Shown here: in pieces, positions 1 to 4,560 of the stretch
How the letters are laid out: each line of letters opens with the position of its first letter
Position numbering within the stretch: the first letter of the stretch is position 1
Assembly: GCA_024278015.1 (NCBI GenBank)
Contig: JAJRUC010000309.1
Span: forward strand, 1 to 5,931
Reading direction: 5' to 3'
Origin: Chloroflexota bacterium
Lineage (GTDB): Bacteria; Chloroflexota; Anaerolineae; 4572-78
Length of the DNA stretch: 5,931 bases
Made by a program: the position numbers and the translations under genes
The notes under the pieces: generated by a model
What the model was told of the DNA's origin: nothing
What the model saw: the letters and a program-made list of their open reading frames with translations, nothing else
The model's database searches: none

Positions 1-188
1 CGCATAGCGCGGCGCAGGGTAGGGGCGTCGGTCATATCGCCCACAATGGCCTCTGCCACCCCCAGCGATTGCACCAGCCCGACGTGGGCATGTTTGTGAA
101 CCAATGCCCGCACAGAGGCATCGGCTTTGCTTAACGCTTTGATGATGGCCCGGCCGGTTTTGCCCGCCGCGCCGGTAATTAAAATCAT
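1..188 (-). CDS. NmrA-like / atypical SDR NAD(P)-binding protein, N-terminal part
   Basis: The protein reads leftward from ATG at 188-186 and leaves the window after about 62 codons. It begins MILITGAAGKTGRAIIKAL, a textbook first beta strand and glycine-rich loop (TGAAGKTG, residues 5-12) of the Rossmann fold in NAD(P)H-binding NmrA-like and atypical short-chain dehydrogenases. A second strand follows at about residues 27-31 (VRALV), then VAEAIVGDMTD (about 47-57), where this family usually has a strand ending in GD. A perfect AGGAGG ribosome binding site on the minus strand (196-201) sits 7 nt upstream, which fixes the start. The substrate cannot be told from the fragment; relatives include azoreductase-like, quinone reductase-like and redox-sensing proteins. 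The gene is divergent from the HD hydrolase. I see no clear promoter for it. Confidence 0.85.
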   Translation of the reverse strand, partial: MILITGAAGKTGRAIIKALSKADASVRALVHKHAHVGLVQSLGVAEAIVGDMTDAPTLRRAM

Positions 189-264
189 CGGGGGGCCTCC
201 TGAAAATAAATTTTTGGCTTGCGTGTCTTGTTTCGGCTACTTTAAGTTTACAACGAAAACAGCA

Positions 265-275
265 GTTTGAAAATG
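265..275. repeat. Left copy of 11-nt direct repeat (possible target-site duplication)
   Basis: GTTTGAAAATG here is identical to 443-453. The two copies bracket the palindromic block, and the left copy shares its last base with the left inverted repeat. A perfect 11-nt match placed at these borders is unlikely by chance, though the sequence is A/T rich. Confidence 0.6.
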
Positions 276-296
276 GTGCATTTCAGTTTTGGGGCA
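275..296 (+). repeat. Left terminal inverted repeat
   Basis: It begins GGTGCATTTCAG and ends GGGGCA. Compared with the reverse complement of 420-441 it differs at three positions only (the 6th, 12th and 16th). The two arms could pair in single-stranded DNA or RNA and close a multi-branched structure holding the inner palindromes. Confidence 0.6.
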
Positions 297-301
297 GGAA
301 T

Positions 302-329
302 GCAGGGGCACGCGGCGGCGTGCCCCTGC
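302..329. repeat. GC-rich palindrome 1 (12-bp perfect arms, 4-nt loop)
   Basis: The left arm GCAGGGGCACGC (302-313) is perfectly complementary to 318-329, with loop GGCG at 314-317. No T-run follows on either strand, so an intrinsic terminator is unlikely. It shares its outer 8 bp (GCAGGGGC...GCCCCTGC) with the second palindrome, which points to a common origin. Confidence 0.85.
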
Positions 330-362
330 GGAGGATGCCATTTGCATCAAATTTGCGGAAGA

Positions 363-390
363 GCAGGGGCGGCTCGCGAGCCGCCCCTGC
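363..390. repeat. GC-rich palindrome 2 (14-bp perfect arms, no loop)
   Basis: The left half GCAGGGGCGGCTCG (363-376) is followed at once by its exact reverse complement (377-390), giving a 28-bp perfect palindrome centred on CGCG. It lies 33 nt after palindrome 1 and has the same outer 8 bp. The middle differs, as expected for related copies kept by structure rather than by exact sequence. Confidence 0.9.
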
Positions 391-419
391 AAGCTATATG
401 CAACACGAAAATACCCGTG

Positions 420-441
420 TGCCCCCAAATTGAAACGCACC
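420..441 (-). repeat. Right terminal inverted repeat
   Basis: The reverse complement begins GGTGCGTTTCAA and ends GGGGCA, matching 275-296 at 19 of 22 positions. It ends one base before the right direct repeat. Confidence 0.6.
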
Positions 442-442
442 C

Positions 443-453
443 GTTTGAAAATG
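443..453. repeat. Right copy of 11-nt direct repeat (possible target-site duplication)
   Basis: GTTTGAAAATG, identical to 265-275. It lies 5 nt upstream of the proposed -35 box of the HD hydrolase promoter, so the element would abut, but not break, that promoter. Confidence 0.6.
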
Positions 454-458
454 CGAGG

Positions 459-487
459 TTGGTTTTATGGAGAGAGTTGCGTATAAT
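459..487 (+). promoter_or_regulatory. Sigma70-like promoter for the HD hydrolase / antiporter / sensor cluster
   Basis: A perfect -10 box TATAAT lies at 482-487, with a weak -35 box TTGGTT (459-464, only the TTG fits) at the ideal 17-bp spacing. Transcription would start near 494, giving a leader of about 25 nt before the ATG at 519. It is the only good promoter seen upstream of the cluster. Confidence 0.6.
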
Positions 488-518
488 GACTGTCGATTAG
501 ACGCGGAGCGTAGATGCG

Positions 519-1154
519 ATGGCTGATGGCGCGCAGTTTAAAGACAGGTGGCCGGCCCTGTTTCCACCCGAAACCGAATTGGGGGTGCGTAAGGTTTTTC
601 GGGCCTTACTGGAAAAATATCAGGAGCCGGGCCGATATTATCACACCCTGACCCACATTAAGGCTTGTTTGGTGCAGTTTGACGCTGTGCGCGGGCTATT
701 AACAGAGCCGCCGGCGGTGGAGTTGGCGCTGTGGTTTCACGATGCTGTTTATCAAACCGCCCGCAGCGATAACGAGCGCCGCAGCGCCGACCTGGCTGCC
801 GAAGCATTGCGGCAGTTGGGGCAGGGGGAACCGCTCATCAAAACGGTGCGGCGGTTGATACGGGTAACGGCCCACCCGTCGCAGCCGCATACCCCGGATG
901 AGGCGTACATGGTCGATATTGATTTGTCGATACTGGGCGGCAGCGCCCAAACCTTCGCTGAATTTGAAGAGAATATCAGACGCGAATATCATTGGGTGCC
1001 CTTGCCCGTCTTCACACAAAAACGGGGGGCGTTGCTGCAAACATTTTTGGAGCGAGACCATATTTTCCATACGGATTATTTTCGGGAAAAATACGGGCCG
1101 TCCGCCAAATACAACCTTGAACGGGCGCTGGAAACTTGCCTTGACGCACTTTAA
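519..1154 (+). CDS. HD-superfamily metal-dependent hydrolase (COG4339-type)
   Basis: This 211-residue soluble protein shows the expected metal-binding pattern of a small HD-domain family of predicted phosphohydrolases: GRYYHTLTHI (about 38-47, His42 and His46), the HD doublet in LWFHDAVY (71-78, His74-Asp75), the helix NERRSADLA (85-93), and DIDLSILG (133-140), which supplies a downstream aspartate. The length is normal for the family and nothing looks broken. The start is ATG 519 with GGAG at 505-508, 10 nt upstream; a nearby ATG at 514 is out of frame. The substrate is not known for this family; a nucleotide or other phosphoester is the usual guess. It leads a same-strand cluster, with the antiporter starting 26 nt after its stop. 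The TAA stop shows that UAA ends translation normally here. Confidence 0.88.
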   Translation: MADGAQFKDRWPALFPPETELGVRKVFRALLEKYQEPGRYYHTLTHIKACLVQFDAVRGLLTEPPAVELALWFHDAVYQTARSDNERRSADLAAEALRQLGQGEPLIKTVRRLIRVTAHPSQPHTPDEAYMVDIDLSILGGSAQTFAEFEENIRREYHWVPLPVFTQKRGALLQTFLERDHIFHTDYFREKYGPSAKYNLERALETCLDAL

Positions 1155-1180
1155 TCCATCTGAATTTGGAGTAAAAATAC

Positions 1181-2488
1181 GTGGATACCATACTTGAGTG
1201 GATTATACGCCTGACCAGTTTTTTGGTGGTCGCGTTGGCGGCCCATCGCATTGGCGCGATGTTTGCCCGGCTTGGGTTGCCCAAAATTACCGGCTATCTG
1301 GTGACCGGGCTTTTGGCCGGGCCATTCATCCTGAATATGTTACCCGCCGGAGCGCCGGAGCATCTGCTGTTTGTCGATGAGTTTTCGTTGGCCTTCATAG
1401 CCTTTGCCGCCGGGAGCGAACTGTATTTGCCGGAACTGAAGGGCCGGTTGCGCAGCATCGGCTGGGTTACGGCGGGGCTGGTGCTTTTTACCTTTACCTT
1501 CGGCGCAATTGCCATGCTGTTGCTGGCAGACAATATCCCCTTTGTGAACCGGATGGATACCGCCGGGCAGATTGCCGTGGCGTTGCTGGTGGGGGCTATT
1601 CTGGTGGCGCGGTCTCCCTCGTCGGCCATTGCCATAGTCAACGAATTGCGGGCCAAAGGCCCGTTCACCCAAATGGTTCTGGGCGTGACGGTGATTATGG
1701 ATGTGGTGGTTATTGTCTTGTTTGCCATCTCTTCCTCCGCCGCCGATGCGCTGTTGACCGGCCTGTCCATCAGCGCAGGATTTGTCTTCCTGCTGTTGGC
1801 CGAGTTGGGCGTCGCCGTTGCGGCAGGATACGCCTTGTACAAATTTTTGAATTGGGTTCTTTCGCAAACTGTCAGCCATCTTTCAAAAGTCGGCGCCATT
1901 TTGGTGACCGGCTATGGCGTTTTTGTATTATCAAGCCTTCTTCGGGCTTATTCACGCGCGTATTTCCCCTTTGAAATTTTGATTGAGCCGCTGTTGGTCT
2001 GTCTGGTTGCCGGCTTCCTGATAAACAACTACAGCGCCCGGCGGTTGGAAATGGCAGAGATTTTGCATCAAACCGGGCCATTCATTTACGTGCTGTTTTT
2101 TACCCTGACCGGGGCTTCGCTGGAACTGGATTTGCTGCTACGCACCTGGCCCATTGCCCTGGCCCTGTTTGCCACCCGCATCCTGGCAATTGGCCTCGGC
2201 TCATTTGTGGGCGGCACTGTGGCCGGCGATACGTTGGCCTCCAACCGAATCAAGTGGATGGCCTTTATTACCCAGGCCGGGGTGGCCCTGGGGCTGGCTA
2301 AAGATGTGGCCGGCGAGTTTCCGGTACTGGGGAACGATTTTGCCACGCTAATCATCTCTGTGGTGGTCATTAATGAGACAATTGGCCCCCTCCTTTTCAA
2401 ACGGGCCATCAAGTACGTCGGTGAATCCCGGTTGCGGGCAGAGGGGGCTGAATTTGACTGCGTGCGCGACGTGCTGATTTTTGGCTGA
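1181..2488 (+). CDS. Cation:proton antiporter, membrane domain (CPA2 / KefB-like), cut by TGA
   Basis: A 435-residue, strongly hydrophobic protein with about a dozen membrane segments, of the Na+/H+ exchanger (monovalent cation:proton antiporter 2) type. Family signs: LPKITGYLVTGLLAGP (33-48), the conserved second segment; ARSPSSAIAIVNELRAKGP (143-161); a buried aspartate in VTVIMDVVVIV (Asp174), the likely ion/proton site; FITQAGVALGLA (362-373); and INETIGPLLFK (397-407) in the last segment. It would exchange Na+ or K+ for H+ across the inner membrane. The start is GTG 1181 with GGAG at 1168-1171. After the membrane domain the chain enters VRDVLIFG, the first strand of an RCK Rossmann fold, and stops at TGA (2486-2488). 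The next residues in the same frame continue that fold, so the natural protein appears to be longer. Confidence 0.88.
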   Translation: MDTILEWIIRLTSFLVVALAAHRIGAMFARLGLPKITGYLVTGLLAGPFILNMLPAGAPEHLLFVDEFSLAFIAFAAGSELYLPELKGRLRSIGWVTAGLVLFTFTFGAIAMLLLADNIPFVNRMDTAGQIAVALLVGAILVARSPSSAIAIVNELRAKGPFTQMVLGVTVIMDVVVIVLFAISSSAADALLTGLSISAGFVFLLLAELGVAVAAGYALYKFLNWVLSQTVSHLSKVGAILVTGYGVFVLSSLLRAYSRAYFPFEILIEPLLVCLVAGFLINNYSARRLEMAEILHQTGPFIYVLFFTLTGASLELDLLLRTWPIALALFATRILAIGLGSFVGGTVAGDTLASNRIKWMAFITQAGVALGLAKDVAGEFPVLGNDFATLIISVVVINETIGPLLFKRAIKYVGESRLRAEGAEFDCVRDVLIFG

Positions 2489-2503
2489 GGGGGCCAAACC
2501 GCA

Positions 2504-3115
2504 GTGTTGGGCCGTCAACTGGAAAGCCACGGCTGGCAAGTAGAACTGGTCTGCCCGGCCACAGAACGGGCCGCGTTGTTGCAGCAAACAAACGGTATGC
2601 AAATACACCAACTGACAGACATCTCCATAGAGCTGTTGCAATCGTTTAACGCCGGGCAGGCAGATGCCATTGTGACCATGCTCTCCGACGAAGAAAACTA
2701 CCGGCTTTGCCGGCTGGCCTACGAGCATTTCGGCGTTGAACTGCTGGTTGTTCTGTTGAACGACCGGGCCAATATCGCCCGGTTCCGGCAACTCGACGCC
2801 CTGATTGTTGACCCCAGCCTGGCGATTATCAGCTTGCTGGACCATGTTGTGCGGGCGCCGTCTGCCGCTTCTATCCTGTTGGGTATGGACGACGAGCAAG
2901 ATATTATCGATCTGGAAGTGCGGGATTCAACCCTTGATGGCGTTTTGTTGCGAAACATCCGGCTGCCCCTTGATACCGTCGTCATGTCTATCCACCGCAA
3001 CGGGCAGTTAATTATCCCGCACGATTACACCCAACTGCACCTGGGTGACTGCGTGACGGTCATCGGTTCGCCCGAAAACCTGGCCGAAGTCACGGTGCGC
3101 TTCGACGCTAATTAA
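2504..3115 (+). CDS. RCK (TrkA_N / TrkA_C) regulatory region, detached C-terminal half of the antiporter
   Basis: From GTG 2504 this gives 203 soluble residues. Residues 1-125 are the rest of a TrkA_N Rossmann domain, including WQVELVCPATERAALL (second strand and helix), DAIVTMLSDEEN (about 54-65) and VELLVVLLND (78-87). Residues about 133-198 are a TrkA_C domain, seen in DLEVRDSTLDGVLLRNIRLP and the end signature LHLGDCVTVIGSPENL (178-193). RCK regions gate K+ and Na+ transporters in response to nucleotides, and TrkA_C domains can bind c-di-AMP in some families. If translated alone it lacks the first strand and glycine loop, so NAD(H)/ATP binding would probably be lost. A G-rich stretch, GAGGGGG (2487-2493), overlapping the TGA and 10 nt before the GTG could allow reinitiation. 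It is better read as part of the gene starting at 1181. Confidence 0.75.
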   Translation: MLGRQLESHGWQVELVCPATERAALLQQTNGMQIHQLTDISIELLQSFNAGQADAIVTMLSDEENYRLCRLAYEHFGVELLVVLLNDRANIARFRQLDALIVDPSLAIISLLDHVVRAPSAASILLGMDDEQDIIDLEVRDSTLDGVLLRNIRLPLDTVVMSIHRNGQLIIPHDYTQLHLGDCVTVIGSPENLAEVTVRFDAN

Positions 3116-3127
3116 AACGGAGTGACG

Positions 3128-4165
3128 ATGCAATACACCCCTTACCTGTGGCCCTTATGGATTTCGGCGGTTGTGCTGATGCTTCTGGCTGTTTATACCT
3201 TGCTTCATCGTGAGCGAAGCGTTTCGCCCCGCTTCTTTATTGTGGTGGCAACCTTGTTTGTGTGGGTCGTCGGCTTTGCGTTTGAGGTGGCCGGCGTTGA
3301 CTTGCAGACCAAACTTTTTTGGGCAAACGTCCAGTTTTCAGGCATCGCCGCCTTGCCGGTGGCCTGGCTTACGATGGTCCTTGATTACACCGGGCAATTG
3401 TATCGCTGGAAGCGGCGTCTTGTTGTTTTGGCCGTCGTGCCTGTCATCACCAACATTATCATCTGGACAAATCCGCTTCACCACTGGTTTCGGGGGCAAC
3501 CCTGGCTCAATACCCATGCGCCCTTCCCCATTCTGGTTAACGATTATGGCCCCTGGTTTTTTTGGGTGCATTTCCCTTTCGGCATTATCTTGTTTCTGGT
3601 CAGCTTCGTATTGTTGATTCGCTCCCTTAATTTCAGGATAGGCGTTTATCGCAAGCAAAGCCTCCTCCTGATTCTCAGCACAATTCTCCCTTTGGCCGTT
3701 GATACCCTGTATGCGGCGGGGATAAGCCCCATCCCGAATTTTAATTTTACGCCGGTGGTTTTCAGCTTTTCCGGTCTGTTGATTGGCTGGAGTTTGCTTT
3801 TTTTCGGTTTTCTGGATTTAATGCCCACTGCCCGGAGCGTGTTGGTAGAAACAATGGCCGATGCGTGGCTGGTGCTGGATGATAAAGCCCGTTTGGTTGA
3901 CCTGAACCCGGCGGCAAGCCGCCTTATCAATACCCCCGCAAAGCGCGTTATCGGCCGGACGGCCCGCGCGGCGCTGCGGCAGCAACCCGCCCTCATCAAA
4001 ATAGCAACGTCTGCCGGGGAGATGCAAACCGAAATCAGGCTGCCCGGTGCGGAAACCGACCAGTTTTACGAGCTGCGGGTATCGTTGCTGTGTAACAGGC
4101 GGGGGCAGTTTGCCGGGCGATTGATGACCTTGCATAATATGACAGCCAGAAAACGGGCGGAATAA
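3128..4165 (+). CDS. Membrane sensor: N-terminal 7TM (HisKA_7TM-type) plus PAS, cut by TAA
   Basis: 345 residues from ATG 3128. Seven hydrophobic segments lie at about 5-25, 36-53, 69-86, 98-114, 143-164, 177-195 and 208-228. The pattern FWANVQFSGIAALPVAWL (64-81), LDYTG and IIWTNPLHHWF (111-121) is typical of the 7TM module found ahead of histidine kinases and cyclases. A PAS domain follows (about 235-343): TMADAWLVLDDKARLVDLNPAA, then MTLHNMTARKRAE at its end. There is no kinase, GGDEF or HATPase domain. The 7TM part would sense a ligand in the membrane and pass the signal to the PAS domain. ATG 3128 fits GGAG (3119-3122) with a 5-nt gap; the earlier in-frame GTG at 3122 overlaps that site and is less likely. 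It starts 12 nt after the RCK stop. The TAA at 4163-4165 cuts off a further in-frame module. Confidence 0.82.
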   Translation: MQYTPYLWPLWISAVVLMLLAVYTLLHRERSVSPRFFIVVATLFVWVVGFAFEVAGVDLQTKLFWANVQFSGIAALPVAWLTMVLDYTGQLYRWKRRLVVLAVVPVITNIIIWTNPLHHWFRGQPWLNTHAPFPILVNDYGPWFFWVHFPFGIILFLVSFVLLIRSLNFRIGVYRKQSLLLILSTILPLAVDTLYAAGISPIPNFNFTPVVFSFSGLLIGWSLLFFGFLDLMPTARSVLVETMADAWLVLDDKARLVDLNPAASRLINTPAKRVIGRTARAALRQQPALIKIATSAGEMQTEIRLPGAETDQFYELRVSLLCNRRGQFAGRLMTLHNMTARKRAE

Positions 4166-4180
4166 GAACGCGAATATCTG

Positions 4181-4396
4181 GTGCATGAATTGCAGGACGC
4201 GCTGGTTCAGATGAAGAAACTGCAAGGCTTGCTGCCAATCTGCGCCAACTGCAAAAAGATTCGGGATGACCGGGGATACTGGCATCAGGTAGAAACGTAC
4301 ATCGAAAAAAATTCCGAGGCCGAATTTAGCCACAGCATTTGCCCGGACTGTCGGGCAGATTTGTACCCGGAATTTTACTCTGAGCCATCGGCATAA
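4181..4396 (+). CDS. Detached C-terminal CxxC...CxxC module of the sensor
   Basis: Coding sense resumes directly after the TAA at 4166. The first possible start is GTG 4181, with no ribosome binding site I can support. The segment has a short helical, coiled-coil-like stretch (HELQDALVQMKKLQ), then LLPICANCKKIRDDRGYW, VETYIEKNSEAEFSH and ICPDCRADLYPEF. This Cys-rich module is often seen at the C-terminal end of PAS, GAF and response-regulator proteins, and its two CxxC pairs suggest metal or redox binding; its function is not established as far as I know. As a separate 71-residue product it may not be made. It is best treated as the end of the gene starting at 3128. Confidence 0.65.
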   Translation: MHELQDALVQMKKLQGLLPICANCKKIRDDRGYWHQVETYIEKNSEAEFSHSICPDCRADLYPEFYSEPSA

Positions 4397-4403
4397 TTGC
4401 CTG

Positions 4404-4432
4404 ATTTGGCCCCGTCGGGCCAAATTGGTTTG
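4404..4432 (+). terminator. Terminator-like hairpin after the sensor gene
   Basis: ATTTGGCCC (4404-4412) pairs perfectly with 4417-4425 over a 4-nt loop, 7 nt after the TAA of the cluster's last gene. The following T-run is poor (TGGTTTG), so termination may be partial. Its tail runs into the -35 box of the next promoter. Confidence 0.55.
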
Positions 4433-4458
4433 TCCAAAGCCCGGCCTTATGTTATACT
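4430..4458 (+). promoter_or_regulatory. Extended -10 promoter for the glycosyltransferase gene
   Basis: The -35 box TTGTCC (4430-4435, 4 of 6 consensus) and -10 box TATACT (4453-4458, 5 of 6) are 17 bp apart. TG at 4450-4451, one base before the -10 box, gives an extended -10. Transcription would start near 4465, leaving a leader of about 96 nt. Confidence 0.7.
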
Positions 4459-4463
4459 GCCAA

Positions 4464-4541
4464 GCTGTTTTGCATACAGCAAACAACTATCGGCGCAAAA
4501 GAGGCCATTGAGGTGTCTCCACCTTGGTTGGCCTCTTTTGC
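4464..4541 (+). promoter_or_regulatory. Structured 5' leader of the glycosyltransferase gene (possible attenuator)
   Basis: Hairpin A: GCTGT (4464-4468) pairs with ACAGC (4476-4480), right at the expected transcript start. Hairpin B: 13-bp perfect arms, GCAAAAGAGGCCA (4495-4507) with 4529-4541. Its 21-nt loop contains a second small stem, AGGTG (4511-4515) with CACCT (4520-4524). Hairpin B has A's on the left and TCTTTTGC on the right, like a bidirectional intrinsic terminator, but the T-run is only four long. TTTTGC (4468-4473) could instead pair with GCAAAA (4495-4500), an alternative that would disrupt both. No known riboswitch or T-box consensus is recognised. It could also be a leftover terminator of the upstream cluster. 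Confidence 0.5.
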
Positions 4542-4560
4542 AGCCTGTCAAGAGTGACCA

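Larger units (their letters stand above)
275..441. mobile_element. Putative MITE-like palindromic element, about 167 bp
   Basis: The ends, 275-296 and 420-441, are inverted repeats matching at 19 of 22 positions. Inside lie two perfect GC-rich palindromes (302-329, 363-390) and a weak hairpin (403-407 with 416-420). An 11-nt direct repeat, GTTTGAAAATG, sits at each side (265-275, 443-453) and could be a target-site duplication. No protein is credible inside, so if mobile it is non-autonomous. This combination is what MITEs and palindromic intergenic elements look like, but a single copy is seen here and mobility is inferred. It occupies most of the gap between two divergent genes, so it cannot simply be a terminator for either. 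Confidence 0.55.
1181..3115 (+). pseudogene. Full-length antiporter-RCK gene interrupted by one in-frame TGA
   Basis: Reading through TGA 2486-2488 without any shift joins the membrane domain to a TrkA_N/TrkA_C region: VLIFG, stop, GGQTAVLGRQLESHGW. The stop sits in the glycine-rich nucleotide loop that normally follows the first strand. The joined gene would be 644 residues including the stop position, typical for KefB-like antiporters with a C-terminal RCK region. A single base change (for example from GGA, CGA or TGG) explains it. Nonsense mutation or sequence error is most likely; the two halves could still be made separately. Confidence 0.7.
3128..4396 (+). pseudogene. Full-length 7TM-PAS-CxxC sensor gene interrupted by one in-frame TAA
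   Basis: Across the TAA (4163-4165) the frame is unbroken: RKRAE, stop, EREYLVHELQDALVQ, then the Cys module. PAS proteins commonly read 'RKRAEEERE' at this point, so the stop most likely replaced a glutamate codon by a single GAA to TAA change. The joined gene has 422 residues including the stop position. Since three other reading frames in the window end in TAA, UAA is a working stop here and reassignment does not explain it. Confidence 0.72.

Noticed and set aside
302..390. CRISPR repeats
   Set aside because: Only two non-identical palindromes with differing centres, and no spacer series.
237..500. Short open frames on both strands through the intergenic palindromes (237-440 minus, 267-500 plus)
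   Set aside because: They are translations of the inverted-repeat element, rich in G, A, R, P and C with no recognisable domain and no ribosome binding site. Such repeats often give false small proteins.
1294..1899. Long antisense frames opposite the antiporter (1294-1899 and 1340-1879)
   Set aside because: They are shadows of the clearly recognised antiporter; their proteins are low-complexity and without domain features.
2486..2488. Reassignment of UGA to tryptophan or glycine in this organism
   Set aside because: Tryptophan is written TGG throughout (11 or more in the glycosyltransferase alone) and no other in-frame TGA occurs in the intact genes, so a changed code is not supported. It would not explain the TAA in the next gene either.
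3122..3130. GTG 3122 as the start of the 7TM-PAS sensor
   Set aside because: It overlaps the GGAG ribosome binding site (3119-3122). ATG 3128, two codons later in the same frame, has correct spacing.
4513..4557. Leader peptide starting at GTG 4513 and ending at TGA 4555 before the glycosyltransferase
   Set aside because: It has no ribosome binding site and no run of regulatory codons; the sequence is better explained by the hairpin.
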